IMG/VR virus record: IMGVR_UViG_3300025141_008441
Coordinates: 1-20,622 of that record
Reading direction: 5' to 3' (one strand)
Origin: a virus
DNA length: 20,622 bases
The translations under genes and the position numbers were made by a program. Under the pieces are notes generated by a model, which worked only from the letters and a program-made list of their open reading frames with translations, was not told where the DNA came from and did no database searches. Below, piece by piece: positions 1 through 10,400 of the stretch (its first letter is position 1; the number at the start of each line of letters is the position of its first letter).

Positions 1-31
1 CCCCTCTAATTTTTACGTTAGCGTCAACCAT
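1..31 (-). CDS. Start of a further gene, cut by the left window edge (first 10 residues)
   Basis: Three bases after the previous stop, the minus strand reads ATG and then MVDANVKIRG, open to the window edge. AGGGA lies about 9 nt upstream of the ATG. Together with the constant tight spacing this supports a real gene, probably another virion gene. Ten residues do not allow any family call. Confidence 0.5.
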   Translation of the reverse strand, partial: MVDANVKIRG

Positions 32-34
32 GTT

Positions 35-706
35 TTAAGTCCCTAAAAGCAATACTTCGCATTGCGAAGTGCCTGAAATGGCAACAATGTACATCTCAAA
101 AATGCTTGCTCCGGCAGTCCGATACATAAGATTACCAGGCACAACCATCCACCTCCCAGGCGCTATGATTACCGAGCACTCTTTTCCCCTACTGAATGTT
201 GCAGCCTCATCATTTGCCGAAGTGACTAACGCACTAGAAACAGCAACCTCGTTTACGCTTGTGACGGTGGTTACTTTTCTTGTTCCCCTGTTGTCTGAAT
301 TGGTGGCGTTCCCGGTGTAAAGACTGTCACCAACTTCGGTATTAGCGAAGCTGCTCTGGCTATTCTTGTCCGTAATGGTTGAGCCCGAAGAATTGAAGCT
401 AAAGCCCGCAGTGGTGCTAACGCCTCCAGGGTTGGCGATTGTTTCAAGGTCGGACAACCATGTTGCCTTAATTGAGTTGGTGGTCCCTAGATTCTTAATA
501 AGAATGGTTGAGACTGCCGCAAGATTTAGCGCAGACGCGCTTAAATCAAGATTTAGCCCTGGCACCACCGTGGGAACCGTTAAAATTTGAGAGTAAAAAG
601 AAGCCGGTGTGCTTTCTTGGGCACCCCCGGAGGTTCTTGTGATTGGGTCGGAGTAATTTGCGTTATTCGAAAAAACCCCCTCTACAGTTATTCTCCCATA
701 AGCCAT
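35..706 (-). CDS. Beta-rich virion protein, 223 aa
   Basis: ATG at 706, with CGGAG just upstream overlapping the previous stop. The sequence is rich in Ser, Thr, Asn and Ala with alternating strands (AYGRITVEGVFSNNANYSDP; DLSASALNLAAVSTILIKNL), and ends in FEMYIVAISGTSQCEVLLLG. It contains a surface-type segment (TEVGDSLYTGNATNSDNRGT, then VTTVTSVNEVAVSSALVTSA) with the valine/threonine alternation common in phage surface and decoration domains; a broadly similar segment occurs in the beta-rich middle of the coat protein. It may be a tail, fibre-base or capsid-decorating protein. No receptor-binding or enzyme motif is visible; function unknown. Confidence 0.6.
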   Translation of the reverse strand: MAYGRITVEGVFSNNANYSDPITRTSGGAQESTPASFYSQILTVPTVVPGLNLDLSASALNLAAVSTILIKNLGTTNSIKATWLSDLETIANPGGVSTTAGFSFNSSGSTITDKNSQSSFANTEVGDSLYTGNATNSDNRGTRKVTTVTSVNEVAVSSALVTSANDEAATFSRGKECSVIIAPGRWMVVPGNLMYRTAGASIFEMYIVAISGTSQCEVLLLGT

Positions 707-710
707 TGCA

Positions 711-1031
711 TCACTCCGCTGTTGTTCCAGTTACTCTGAGAGTCCCGCTTGTTCCGCCACTAGAATACTTCACGCGCAAGAATGGAACCTTGTAATCGTA
801 AACAAAAACATAAAGGTCATCGACCGTCATTGTATGTTGGTCATACTGGACCTCGGTTTCAGTTTGACGAATAGGATCGACAAAGACGTAATAGGTCGTA
901 ATCGTCCCCCCGCTGGTATCACTAACGGTCGCATGGATTGACATTTTTTGGTTTTTAACAACTCTTAAATCCATGACCTGCTCATTGGTCAAAGAACCGG
1001 TATATTTTTTCTGATAATTAATTGTATGCAC
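711..1031 (-). CDS. Small beta-rich virion protein, 106 aa
   Basis: GTG start at 1031 with AAGGA ~9 nt upstream. After HTINYQKKYTGSLTNEQVMD (a short N-terminal strand and helix), alternating hydrophobic strands follow (SIHATVSDTSGGTITTYYVF, VDDLYVFVYDYKVPFLRVKY, then GTLRVTGTTAE). This is a compact beta sandwich-like protein, probably virion-associated because of its place. No family is recognised; no Cys pairs or catalytic residues suggest an enzyme. The TGA stop lies 5 bases before the next ATG, with CGGAG across the junction. Confidence 0.6.
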   Translation of the reverse strand: MHTINYQKKYTGSLTNEQVMDLRVVKNQKMSIHATVSDTSGGTITTYYVFVDPIRQTETEVQYDQHTMTVDDLYVFVYDYKVPFLRVKYSSGGTSGTLRVTGTTAE

Positions 1032-1047
1032 TGTGGCTATCCTTTTC

Positions 1048-3819
1048 TTAAGCGAATTTATTAGATCTTAAATTTGACTGAACCGCGTTTACATCTGTTT
1101 GCATTAAAAGTTCTGTCCTCCCCTGAGAGGCTGAAGATGGCTTAACTCCCGCCATCGACCCTTTGGATTCTACTTTGTATTGAGCTTGTTGTCTTCGCAT
1201 AAATGCAGCGTTTTGGTATGCCACCATGGGGGCATCGTAAAGCTTGGCTAAGCTATCAGCTTCGGATGTCGATAAAGGTTTTTCTCTTTCCGAGACCTCT
1301 TCCTGCTGAACAGCCTGGATTTGCTCAAGGAGAGCTGGGTAGATATGCCTTATCGCTTCAACGGTCTCTTTCATCACTGAACCATTCGCAAAGTCTCCAT
1401 AAAAAGCATTGATTGGGTCTATGGACGCGACAAGGTATCTCTCAAATTTAGCTAATGATTCTTGGTCAAGATAGGAGTCCCGGTAAAGCATGGGTTGCAA
1501 AGTACTGTAGGGGTCTCCTATTTTCGGAGATTTCTCCTGTAGAAACTGAACCATTCTGGATTTGGTTGTAGCCACTTGCACCGCTACCTCTGGAGCTATC
1601 GTTTCAAGTTCCCCCAGCTCCATATTTAGATGCGACGCAAGTTTTTCAGGATCTTGCGCGAATGAGTCAATCTGCCCGATAAGGCTTCCCATGACCTCTT
1701 CTTTAGTGTCGCCTTTCGGCGGCTCCCCGGTGAATGTTATTGCGGTTAGGGTTTTGATTGGAAGAGGTAACGCGATGGCCGCTGCTCTAGCTGCTGTTCC
1801 TTTGGCTGCTTCGGAGGCTCTTTTTCTTATTTCGGCTATAGTTGCTTCTCTTCTTTTGGCTAGCTTGGCCAAGCTTCGAGCGCCAGCAGTCGTAAGAGAT
1901 AGGCCACGCTCTCGAAGGTATCGGTTACCGACTGCCCCGATTGATGCTCCCACCATTCCACCAAACGGCCCCCCTCCGAATGCACCAATGCCAGAACCTG
2001 CAACGGTCATAAGATGGTCGCTTAGAGAGAACTTTCTATTAGCTTGGGCGCGCAGGGCTCGGTCCTCAACAATTTTCCAGAATTCTGATGCGTAGCCAAA
2101 TTCGTCTTTAAGCTTTCTGAACTCCTGCATTGACGTTTTTGCTTCGCCGCCCAAGTCTTCTATTATTTTTACTACTTCTTCTGCAGCGTCGTCTGACTCG
2201 TTGCGCCAGATATTTCCTATTTTGCGATTTAGTTTAGAAACATCTGATGGCCTGGTGGCGTCAAACCCTGAGCGGCCCCAATACTGGTTCTTAGTTTCAA
2301 TAGTGTTTGGGAGTCTCATTTTGAGAAACTCTCCGCCGCCTTTATGGGTAAGGCCCCAAATCTCATCTATCTGGGAAGCGGTTAGCTCCTCCACATCCAA
2401 GAGGAAGTCGTCAACTACTCTAACTCCTCTGCCTTCTTTACCCATCGTATGCTTTGCGTTTATGAAGTCCCGATACTCTGGCCCCCGCCAATCCGTGTAG
2501 CTTTTCATTCTCGCCTGCAAAGGTTTCCCGCCAAGCTCTTGGTGCCTTCTTAAGTCTTCCTTTAGGCCAATTTTCTTAGCTTCGATAATGGCATCATCTA
2601 ATGCGTTTCTTTCGGCGGCAGTGGTTGCGTCTGGGAATTGTGCCTTAATCTCGTTAAGCTTGTCTACAATGTTAGAAGAGCTCGCCCCCATAGTGGGCTT
2701 GGTGTATTTATCCACCTCTGAATAGAAACCTTTTAATTGATTTCCTATCCTATCTCTCGCTGCCCCTAGCTTGGGAGCCATATCTTCCCAGGTGTCCGTT
2801 GCGCCAATAAGCGGAACCTGCTGCCCATCAACGTCGGTCTTGGTGTCGGTAAGCCACCTCTTAGCCCTCCCGAGCCATCCTGGGTCGGCAGCATCTCGCT
2901 TGCTAAGAATCCTTTGGCTCTTCAGCATGGCACCGAGAGACTCAAATCCTGCTTCGTCGGCTACGCCTTTAAAGAATTCCTCTGCGGTATTAAACACTTT
3001 TGGAAGAGTTACAGGGTTGGCCGCTGCTAAAGCTTTCTTCGCAGGGCCGCTGGCTTTCCTCATGGCGGCAACTACCGGCACACCTAGCGCGTTCAGTGTT
3101 CCGCCGAAAGCGCCACCTATAAGGGCACCTTCCGTCATTCGTGCCCCAAAATGGGACGCAATTGATTGACCTGTTAGCTCGGCTCTTTGCAGTGATAGCT
3201 CATGAACAGCCTCGCCTGCGCCATACATCGCACCATCCAAAGTGCCTTCTACGCCTGCTTTGACGGTGCTTTTAAGAAGTTTTTGCCCAAAAGTTTTTTC
3301 GGCTAATTTTGCTGCCGCTTTCGCACCGCCCGCTTCCGCCAGTGCTGCGGCCCCCCGGACTCCGCCCCCTACGATTCCACCGGTCCCCAAGGTCCCTAGA
3401 AGCGATGCCCCTGTTCCGACAACTTCGCCCGTAAGCATGGCTCCTGGCTGGAAGGCTTCATATGCCTCTACGTCGGCACCAAGGGCTTGAGCTACGGGGG
3501 TTGATAGGCCAAAAGTTAAACCTTTTGCCGCCCCTAGTGCAGCAGATTTTAACCCAGGCAAAAATCCCGTGTACTCTTTTCTCAGCGCTCGTGCGTCACG
3601 GGATAGTTGAGACTCTAGCGTGTACCCATCATCCAGGGCGTCGTAGACTCCCTCCATGCCGACGTCTACAATCTCGCCGTCTGGGCTCAGCATCTCTAAG
3701 CCATGGTCACTAACAAGGCTTGCAGGGAGATTAAACTGCCCTGATTCCAGATACCGGGAAACCTCGGAGTCTGGGACGGTGACAATTTTATTTGTCTGAA
3801 CGTTTACTAATTCAGCCAC
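1048..3819 (-). CDS. Large internal virion / DNA-ejection-type protein, 923 aa
   Basis: GTG start at 3819, supported by AGGGG about 6 nt upstream. The N-terminal ~65 residues (VQTNKIVTVPDSEVSRYLES, then VSDHGLEMLSPDGEIVDVGM) form a small beta/alpha domain repeated in many phage internal proteins. Gly/Ala-rich hydrophobic stretches occur at ~86-113 (FLPGLKSAALGAAKGLTFGL), ~128-163, ~230-250 and ~598-632 (LMTVAGSGIGAFGGGPFGGM), as in ejection proteins that insert in membranes. Charged helices fill the rest. It is probably packed in the head and released at infection. There is no visible muramidase motif. Its length and place are like T7 gp15/gp16 or P22 gp16/gp20 by role only. Confidence 0.7.
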   Translation of the reverse strand: MAELVNVQTNKIVTVPDSEVSRYLESGQFNLPASLVSDHGLEMLSPDGEIVDVGMEGVYDALDDGYTLESQLSRDARALRKEYTGFLPGLKSAALGAAKGLTFGLSTPVAQALGADVEAYEAFQPGAMLTGEVVGTGASLLGTLGTGGIVGGGVRGAAALAEAGGAKAAAKLAEKTFGQKLLKSTVKAGVEGTLDGAMYGAGEAVHELSLQRAELTGQSIASHFGARMTEGALIGGAFGGTLNALGVPVVAAMRKASGPAKKALAAANPVTLPKVFNTAEEFFKGVADEAGFESLGAMLKSQRILSKRDAADPGWLGRAKRWLTDTKTDVDGQQVPLIGATDTWEDMAPKLGAARDRIGNQLKGFYSEVDKYTKPTMGASSSNIVDKLNEIKAQFPDATTAAERNALDDAIIEAKKIGLKEDLRRHQELGGKPLQARMKSYTDWRGPEYRDFINAKHTMGKEGRGVRVVDDFLLDVEELTASQIDEIWGLTHKGGGEFLKMRLPNTIETKNQYWGRSGFDATRPSDVSKLNRKIGNIWRNESDDAAEEVVKIIEDLGGEAKTSMQEFRKLKDEFGYASEFWKIVEDRALRAQANRKFSLSDHLMTVAGSGIGAFGGGPFGGMVGASIGAVGNRYLRERGLSLTTAGARSLAKLAKRREATIAEIRKRASEAAKGTAARAAAIALPLPIKTLTAITFTGEPPKGDTKEEVMGSLIGQIDSFAQDPEKLASHLNMELGELETIAPEVAVQVATTKSRMVQFLQEKSPKIGDPYSTLQPMLYRDSYLDQESLAKFERYLVASIDPINAFYGDFANGSVMKETVEAIRHIYPALLEQIQAVQQEEVSEREKPLSTSEADSLAKLYDAPMVAYQNAAFMRRQQAQYKVESKGSMAGVKPSSASQGRTELLMQTDVNAVQSNLRSNKFA

Positions 3820-3828
3820 AATTAACCC

Positions 3829-5604
3829 CTACTTACCGCGTGATTTGGCTAATGCCATATCTGCCGCGCTCGCTCCGCGTTCGCCTTTTTTTCTCACTGT
3901 GTACTTCTTTTCTCCGCCCCAAGGCTCATAGTTTCCAAGCGCTCCGACTGCCCCCATAAATCTGTCATTTGCAAAACCCTTAAGCGCTTCTCCGTAAGCC
4001 GCGATTCGGCTACTATCCCCCTTAAGCCACGTAAAAATGCTCTCTGGAATTGATTCGTCTTTAGGAATAACTGATTCCAGAAATTGCCTCTCGAATTGCT
4101 GGAGAACTCCCATCCCGAAGAACTTGCCCTCACCATGAACCAGGGCTTCACGAAGTCCTTCTGCCGCTGCCCTCGCCTCGGACCCTGGCATCCATGCTCC
4201 GTCTGCACGGGTTGATTCAATATATTTATCAATAGCAACGGTAAGCATATTCGCTTTTTCGCGTTCTGCGAGGAGCAATTTCTTCTCTTCGGGATCTTGC
4301 TTCTCAAGCCCATGCTTTCCACCGACCCATCGGATTGGTTTCCCTTGCATATCGTTAATCCCGCTGTACTGCAGAGCCAGCGCTCTTTGAGCAGCTTGCT
4401 TGGCCTTATTGTTAAGGACCTCACCTTTTGCCTGGGCCTCAGCCGCAAGAGCAAAAGCTTTTTGCTGATTAATTTTACCGGATATCTGAAGTCCCTGCGC
4501 ATTTAGCTGCTGGGCGGCAACGCCCCACTCTGCGGCAGCCGTTGCCAAGGTTGCAACTTCATCGCTGTTGTACTTATCCATAAAGAACTTGTACTCATTC
4601 ATTACTCGCGTAGGCGCATCTCTTTTATGTTGAAACATTTCCTTTTGAGCCGCAATGTCGTTAGCGATAGCTTTATTATATAATTCAAGTGCCGGGTTTC
4701 TGCCTGTTCTTGTTGCTGCCCATGAGCCAGCCCCAACCGCTAGCGCAGCCAATATCTTTGACCCTGCATTTCCAAAAGCTCGACCAGGGTCGATAGCTTG
4801 GGCCTTCTCCAGTTTCTTTTTTGCTACGGCGGCCCGGCGAAGAACATTAGCGGCACCTTCGGGGGAGATGTCCCTTCTTCCTGCTTTAATGTCTTCGTTC
4901 AGCCTAAGCTCGTACTTCCAGTCTTTTATCTGTTCAATGGACGCGCCTGGGTACTGCCTGGTTAGCTTGGCGTCCGCCATATCTTCATCAAACTCGATAC
5001 CTGCTAATCTTTTCTGTTCCTGCGTATCTTGCCGAATTTGAAAATTTCTCTCAGCCCTTGTTAGCTGCTCGTCGCCAAATCGCTGCATAAGCTTTTTGGC
5101 CTCTACGTCGCCCCTTTGCTTTTCCAAATTACCCATGCGCCGATAAGCCGCAGCCGCTCGATGGTGCCCCCCCACCATTGGGACGTAAGGAAGATCGCTA
5201 CCGTCGTCGTCTGCGGCGGGTCTCGCCGGCACTGACACCCCTTGAACGGGAGGCGGGGGGCTGGCGAGTGCAGTTTCCGGGGGCGCAACTGGCTGTCCTA
5301 ACGGCCTCTCCCCTAGCTTGAAGTCTATACCGGTTCCTGTATCGTACGCCGCCTTGCCACCTTCTCCGTAGAAAGCCTGCTCTAAAGCCCCTGGCCTAGA
5401 TGCTCGGTCCTTAGCGATGGCTTCTTGGATAAGGGCGTCTTCCGCAGCCCATTTCTCTTCTTGCGTCAATTCCCCAGGCAATTGTTCGAAAGGGATGTAC
5501 CCTGCTGCAGCTTCCATAGATGCTATGGCCTCCTCCTCGGCCTCGGCCATAGCTTGCGCCTCTGCTTCGGCTAATTGCTGCGCTACTAATTGTTCATCGG
5601 CCAT
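3829..5604 (-). CDS. Putative internal virion / ejection protein with coiled coil, 591 aa
   Basis: The ATG follows the upstream TAA directly (TAAATG). Residues ~1-33 are an Ala/Glu/Gln helix (MADEQLVAQQLAEAEAQAMA); residues ~100-140 are Pro-rich linker. Residues ~150-280 are long charged helices (KKLMQRFGDEQLTRAERNFQ). A hydrophobic Gly/Ala helix lies at ~281-298 (GSKILAALAVGAGSWAAT) before a conserved-looking segment (NPALELYNKAIANDIAAQKE), then further helices. A helical, mostly soluble protein with one membrane-active-looking segment fits the ejection proteins of podoviruses, which cross the cell envelope ahead of the DNA. No enzyme domain is visible, including no lytic transglycosylase motif. 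The role comes from composition and from its place in the cluster. Confidence 0.65.
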   Translation of the reverse strand: MADEQLVAQQLAEAEAQAMAEAEEEAIASMEAAAGYIPFEQLPGELTQEEKWAAEDALIQEAIAKDRASRPGALEQAFYGEGGKAAYDTGTGIDFKLGERPLGQPVAPPETALASPPPPVQGVSVPARPAADDDGSDLPYVPMVGGHHRAAAAYRRMGNLEKQRGDVEAKKLMQRFGDEQLTRAERNFQIRQDTQEQKRLAGIEFDEDMADAKLTRQYPGASIEQIKDWKYELRLNEDIKAGRRDISPEGAANVLRRAAVAKKKLEKAQAIDPGRAFGNAGSKILAALAVGAGSWAATRTGRNPALELYNKAIANDIAAQKEMFQHKRDAPTRVMNEYKFFMDKYNSDEVATLATAAAEWGVAAQQLNAQGLQISGKINQQKAFALAAEAQAKGEVLNNKAKQAAQRALALQYSGINDMQGKPIRWVGGKHGLEKQDPEEKKLLLAEREKANMLTVAIDKYIESTRADGAWMPGSEARAAAEGLREALVHGEGKFFGMGVLQQFERQFLESVIPKDESIPESIFTWLKGDSSRIAAYGEALKGFANDRFMGAVGALGNYEPWGGEKKYTVRKKGERGASAADMALAKSRGK

Positions 5605-6747
5605 TTACTTGTCCCTCTCAAGATCATCTATTCGTTTATCTAAATCAGATAGGGCTTTGGTCTTCATTATCTCTTCTACTTGGCTCTCGGTCATTTGTGA
5701 CGATTGACCTGTTCTTGTCTTCCCTCCAGGGACATCGTACCGGCTCGGGTATCTAGGGGCTCCTCTATACCAGGGAGACCCTGCTGTATGCTCTCTCCTT
5801 ATGGCGGCCAGCTCCATCCACCCGTCCTCATTACTGCGGGGACCACGTATTCCTACTGTCATCCCAGGGTACCGTATCCTACGCTCATCAATAACGGCAT
5901 CGGCATAAGCCGGGTAGTTTTTCTCTGGAATCTCAAAGCGTGGGTCAATGTCCTTAATGGCCCATCGCGGCGCAACTATTTGCTCGGGCGCAGGAGGGCC
6001 CTCCCACCCGCTTGTCCATTCGTAGGTAGGGACGTTGCCTTTATCTTTATCGGCTAAAGCCTTTAAGAGCTTCTTACTCACATCTTCAGGGAGAACAACC
6101 TCGCCTCCATGGGCTATGATCGGAACCGCTTGATCCTTATGTCCTGGGACAACTCCGCCCTCTTTAAACAAGCCGAACGCAGTCATCAGGGCTCCACTAA
6201 TCCCCGAGGATGATGCTTGTCGTTTTGCCTGAATCGCTTTTTCTCGACGAACTTGCGCGTCCACTACATCATCTTGAATTGCTTCAAGTCTTTGTTGCTC
6301 AATAGCTTGAGCTTGGGCTAACTGATCCGCTGCCATTTCTCGTGCACTTTGCTGGCTCTGCAGTCTTTGCGCTTGAACCAATTGAGGCGCTTCTCGACTA
6401 ATAGCAAGTTGTCCTCCCCGTGCCATCCTCCCCCGCGCTCCTGCGCTTGAAAAGGGGGAAGCTTGCCCAAGGCCGTATGCTTGTTTGCCGCCTCTCGCCA
6501 GAGCTTGTTGCATTCCGGTAACGGATTGATCGTCAATTTGCCCCCTTCCAATGCTTTGAAGGCGAGAAATCTCTTGTTGGCGCTGTTGCGCCATAGGATC
6601 GTTTACCTGTCCCCCGAACGTGCGGTTTGCCTGCACGTTGCTTGGGTCCGTTCCCATAATCTCCCCAACGATTCTTTCTCCTCCTGGGGCTCCTGAGAGA
6701 ACGGAAAATACATCTCCCCATCCTAAAGGTGTACTAAAATCTGACAT
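5605..6747 (-). CDS. Putative internal virion protein with a tape-measure-like GG-motif, 380 aa
   Basis: The ATG at 6747 (MSDFSTPLGWGDVF) is chosen over 6795 because AGGGGGGAC lies ~8 nt before it and the junction with the upstream gene is TAATATG. Residues ~110-178 are a long Gln/Ala-rich coiled-coil helix (PQLVQAQRLQSQQSAREMAA). Residues ~182-222 hold a small hydrophobic region (SSGISGALMTAFGLFKEGGV) followed by VPGHKDQAVPIIAHGGEVVL, which is a module usual in tape-measure-type proteins. The C-terminal third is richer in Tyr, Arg and Pro and ends in a charged coil (SDLDKRIDDLERDK). A podovirus has no long tail, so the protein may be an ejected channel or scaffold part. Function unproven. 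Confidence 0.6.
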   Translation of the reverse strand: MSDFSTPLGWGDVFSVLSGAPGGERIVGEIMGTDPSNVQANRTFGGQVNDPMAQQRQQEISRLQSIGRGQIDDQSVTGMQQALARGGKQAYGLGQASPFSSAGARGRMARGGQLAISREAPQLVQAQRLQSQQSAREMAADQLAQAQAIEQQRLEAIQDDVVDAQVRREKAIQAKRQASSSGISGALMTAFGLFKEGGVVPGHKDQAVPIIAHGGEVVLPEDVSKKLLKALADKDKGNVPTYEWTSGWEGPPAPEQIVAPRWAIKDIDPRFEIPEKNYPAYADAVIDERRIRYPGMTVGIRGPRSNEDGWMELAAIRREHTAGSPWYRGAPRYPSRYDVPGGKTRTGQSSQMTESQVEEIMKTKALSDLDKRIDDLERDK

Positions 6748-6748
6748 A

Positions 6749-7453
6749 TTATTGTCCCCCCTCGTATAGGTCTGTCGTATAGCTTCCGTAATCAAAGTCT
6801 TTGGAAAGTGGGTCCATTGACCTCTCTGGAGTAGTGCTCGATTGGTGCCGGCCCCATGCTTCGGCGCCTTGCTCCCCTAGTACGGCAGCACGTTGGGCCA
6901 TCATAGCATTAGCATCTTCAACGAGCCCCAAGTTAGCCAGTTCTATGGCTTTTCGTCTGCCGGCTTCGGCTAAAGCACTTCTTAGTGCGAATTGCGCCTG
7001 TCTTCCGTAGGCTCCCCCAAGAACAGCGTTAATCCTCTGTTGCTCCGCGCCCATGGTTCGGCCCCCGGCCTGTCCTACCTGCGCCTGAGAGGGAGCTAGG
7101 CGCCCTAGGCTCATGGCTGCAGATAATGGGGAGCCCCCGCGCATAGATCTATTCCCAGATCTCGCTATTCTATCCATATTTAGGCGCGTTAGTGTCTCTC
7201 CCGCCGATGGTCCGCCTCGCTGGTTTCTTATGTCGGCTAGCGCTTCTTGCGTTCGTGGGGTGTAGACGTTAGGCGCTGCTGCGGCTTCTGCCGAAATTTG
7301 GCGTGTGGCGTGTGGCTTGATGCCAATCCCTAGTGGGTCCAAGGCAGTAAGAACGCCTTCTTCGTTCTCGTCCCAGGTGCGCTGCATCCCTGCCGGGGTT
7401 CCCCTTCTTCCGGTGTTTGGCCTCGCCGCTGCTTCTTCTTCGCTTACTGCCAT
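6749..7453 (-). CDS. Ala/Gln-rich putative internal virion protein, 234 aa
   Basis: ATG at 7453 with GTAGGAGAAAG just upstream; the GGAG overlaps the previous stop. The protein is rich in Ala, Arg, Gly and Gln. The N-terminal ~100 residues look disordered (AARPNTGRRGTPAGMQRTWD), and a helix follows at ~130-200 (QQRINAVLGGAYGRQAQFAL, RSALAEAGRRKAIELANLGL). It has no transmembrane helix or catalytic motif. The low-complexity helical make-up, small size and position at the head of the internal-protein cluster fit a protein packaged in the head or tail and ejected with the DNA. That role is inference; I do not recognise a named family. The stop TAA overlaps the next start region (TAATATG). Confidence 0.6.
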   Translation of the reverse strand: MAVSEEEAAARPNTGRRGTPAGMQRTWDENEEGVLTALDPLGIGIKPHATRQISAEAAAAPNVYTPRTQEALADIRNQRGGPSAGETLTRLNMDRIARSGNRSMRGGSPLSAAMSLGRLAPSQAQVGQAGGRTMGAEQQRINAVLGGAYGRQAQFALRSALAEAGRRKAIELANLGLVEDANAMMAQRAAVLGEQGAEAWGRHQSSTTPERSMDPLSKDFDYGSYTTDLYEGGQ

Positions 7454-7462
7454 ATCTTTCTC

Positions 7463-10400
7463 CTACGTCAGTGTCCTGGTTTCACCGACCTTAAATGAAC
7501 CACCTGGGCGAACTCCGAATTGTATAGATATCCCATCAAGCTGGTAACTTTCGAAAGTCCCCGATGTCGGCGCATCGCTAATAGTAATCTTTATTGCTCG
7601 CGCTTTTTGAACCGCAACATGTTGCCTAAGAATGTACGGTGCCGGGGTAGACGAAGTAACCACTAACGTTTGCGCGTCTGCCACCGATTCATCGTAATTG
7701 GTGTAAATCGTCGAGTTTAAAGTATGGTCAGATTTATAAGTGCCGCTGATCAGAACATTATAGAATCTTACCAAGTTAAGAAATTGGTCCGAGCGGAGCC
7801 ACGGAGTCGTTATAAGAAGACTAAAAGTCAAAGTTGAAAGCCCGATATCCGTGAAACCTGTGTTCTGCTCTAACAGGTATCCAGTAGGAATCGAGAAATT
7901 GAATGTCCCATTATGAACCATCATTCCCGTTGGGGTTATCGTTGAGCCAAAGGCTGAGTAGCGGGGCTTCCATATTGACCAAGCGTCAAACACGTAATTA
8001 TAGACAAGCACCGCAATAGACTTTATTCCCCCTGTGGTCAGCCCGATATAGACCTCTCCCTCGGAGTCGTTAACCACCATCCGAGTAGGCTCGTAATCGT
8101 CAATAGTGTCTTCGACCGGAGCTCCAATCCATTTCATTTGCATTGAGGGGCTTACTTGGTAAATCCCCCCTTTGGCTCGGTACAAAAACCCTATGGGGGA
8201 GTTAGTTCTAGCGCATCCCGCGTTAGCCCCCGAGTCCCTGGAAAAGATAGTTGGCGGAGAAAAGTCTGTTCCCACTCCAGCAGAATTCGGCCCATCTCCA
8301 GCGAGGAAGTAAGCATTATCATCGGTAATCACGATGACATAATCGCGCACCGCGCCTATGCACGATATTTTGCCCGAGTAATTGTCGATAGGCTTAACCT
8401 GCTGTTCTGCGAACTCTACAGCAATGCCGGGGAGAAGTTTCTTGCTGTACCAAACAGACCCTTCAATCGTAGCTAAGAAAATTCTTTCCTTATGAAGCAC
8501 GATGTCAGTAGGGCATGGAGCGCAGATATTCCCGAAGATGTCTCCCGCTGAACCTGTTGTGTAGATCTGCTCATTGTCCACAATTGAGATGTCTGCCAAC
8601 TCTGAGCCAACTATATCCTGGGAAGAGGAGCCCATATCGGCTTCAACATCTTTGACCCTGTACCAAATTGAACCAGGCCCTTCTTCGGTTCGAAAGATAA
8701 CAATGCGGGGGTTGCTTAAGCTGTTAGCATTTCGTTTTTGCGTCCATTGGGGAGTATAAACTGTGAGGGTTATTTTTTGATTCGAACCGCCACCACTAAG
8801 GGTCGTTTGAACAGGGTCCGAAGGGTAAGACCGCTGAACCGCTCCGTTGGAATTTGTCCACTCGTAACATACTTGGAAGGACCATGTTCCATCCTCCAGA
8901 GTGCCCCCGGTTCCGGCAGTCGTAATACTCCTAACTTGTGGGTAAGTGAGAAATCCATTCTCTTTCATCCAGTCGCCGCCGTACTCCCAAAGGACTCCCC
9001 CAGCCATCAAAAGAGAATTTCCAGCCTCAGCGTAAGGGAGGTATCGGGCAGGGGCAAAATCGAGTGCTGCCACGGAAGAGTTGAACACGCTTCTGTTTTG
9101 CATGGTCGACCCGCCGGCAATGGTAACACCGGCATATTTAGAGGAACCGAAAAGGTATTCATTGGCAGCAGGGATTTCTATTCGAGAGACAAACCAGAAA
9201 AGGGCTCTCCCGTCTTCGTAGATAGGAGCCCAATCCGTAGAAGGGCAAACTCCGCCTAGCCCGGTGCCACCTGCTGCGACGACGTTCCCATCAATATCGG
9301 CAATGACATTTACAGAAGACCCAAAATTGGCAAATGTTATGTTCCCGCTTCCGTGGATAACACTCGATGGAGTGATTGCGTAAGTTGCCCCAAAGTAAAC
9401 TTTCCCATTGTGCTGAAAAAGGTCGGTCGTTATTGTCGTAAATTTACGCAATGACGCTGCCGCAGTGTCTAAACTACCATCGCTAACGTCTATCTTTGAC
9501 GTAGCAATAAAGTGCTCGTTAGCTTGTCCAGGGTCGGGGCTAACGAGTGACGCTAGCGGTGCGTGAGTCTGCCCGGTGAAAACGAAGTGGGTGATGTCGG
9601 TATCGTTCTCAGACCCGAAGCTGCCAGAGATTAAAACGTGGCTTTCAAGAATTTCTAAATCAGACCCTACTTTAGCAAGGCTGTGACTATAAACCTGCGT
9701 CTTGATTTCGGGAATGCTCTTCCCGGTATCATACGCTGTAAACGCCACGCAAATTTCGTTGTCCTCGCTCCCCATTCCGGCCCTACATACTATGTGGCTC
9801 AATGTCCTCGATTTACCATCATGCCCCCCATCCTTTGCCTGAAAGTAGGGCTCTCTTTCGATAACGGTATTTCTCCCACGGTATCCAGGTTGGCCCCCCT
9901 CTAGGAACTCGGTAATGGCACCACCCGACTGCATAAAGTAATCTGCGCGATAAGATGGTTGCGTATTGGTGGCTACAACGGTCGGTCCAGGGCTCAACCT
10001 AAAAACCACTGCACCATCTGCCAAGCTGTCGTTCGCTACGTGGTCTACGATGAAGAGCGGGAAGGTGGCGTTAACGTGGAAAATGATAGATGTGGAGTCC
10101 ATCGCCGGAGAGGTGGGGGTTAACGCTGCGGCAACTCCGGTGTTCGTATTCACCACTGACGCATGAACCCCCATCCGATTCACACCAGCGTAATTCGACT
10201 TAATCGTTACTGTTCCGGTTTCCGAGCTCCCGCTGTAGGTGTCTACTATGGCAAAAGTATTTGTATCTGGGTCTATATCAACGGCTAAGTGATTTCCGTT
10301 GTGGGATGTCGTCCCTGCTATTGTAACAGCATCCTTGTAATTGAGCCCTGCGACGGACGTACATGTGATTGTTGTGAGCCCCGCCCCACCTGCGGCTGTT

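Noticed and set aside
3894-4502. 202-codon minus-strand ORF in another frame
   Set aside because: It overlaps the 591-aa internal protein gene completely, and the Arg/Leu-rich product looks like an out-of-frame reading.
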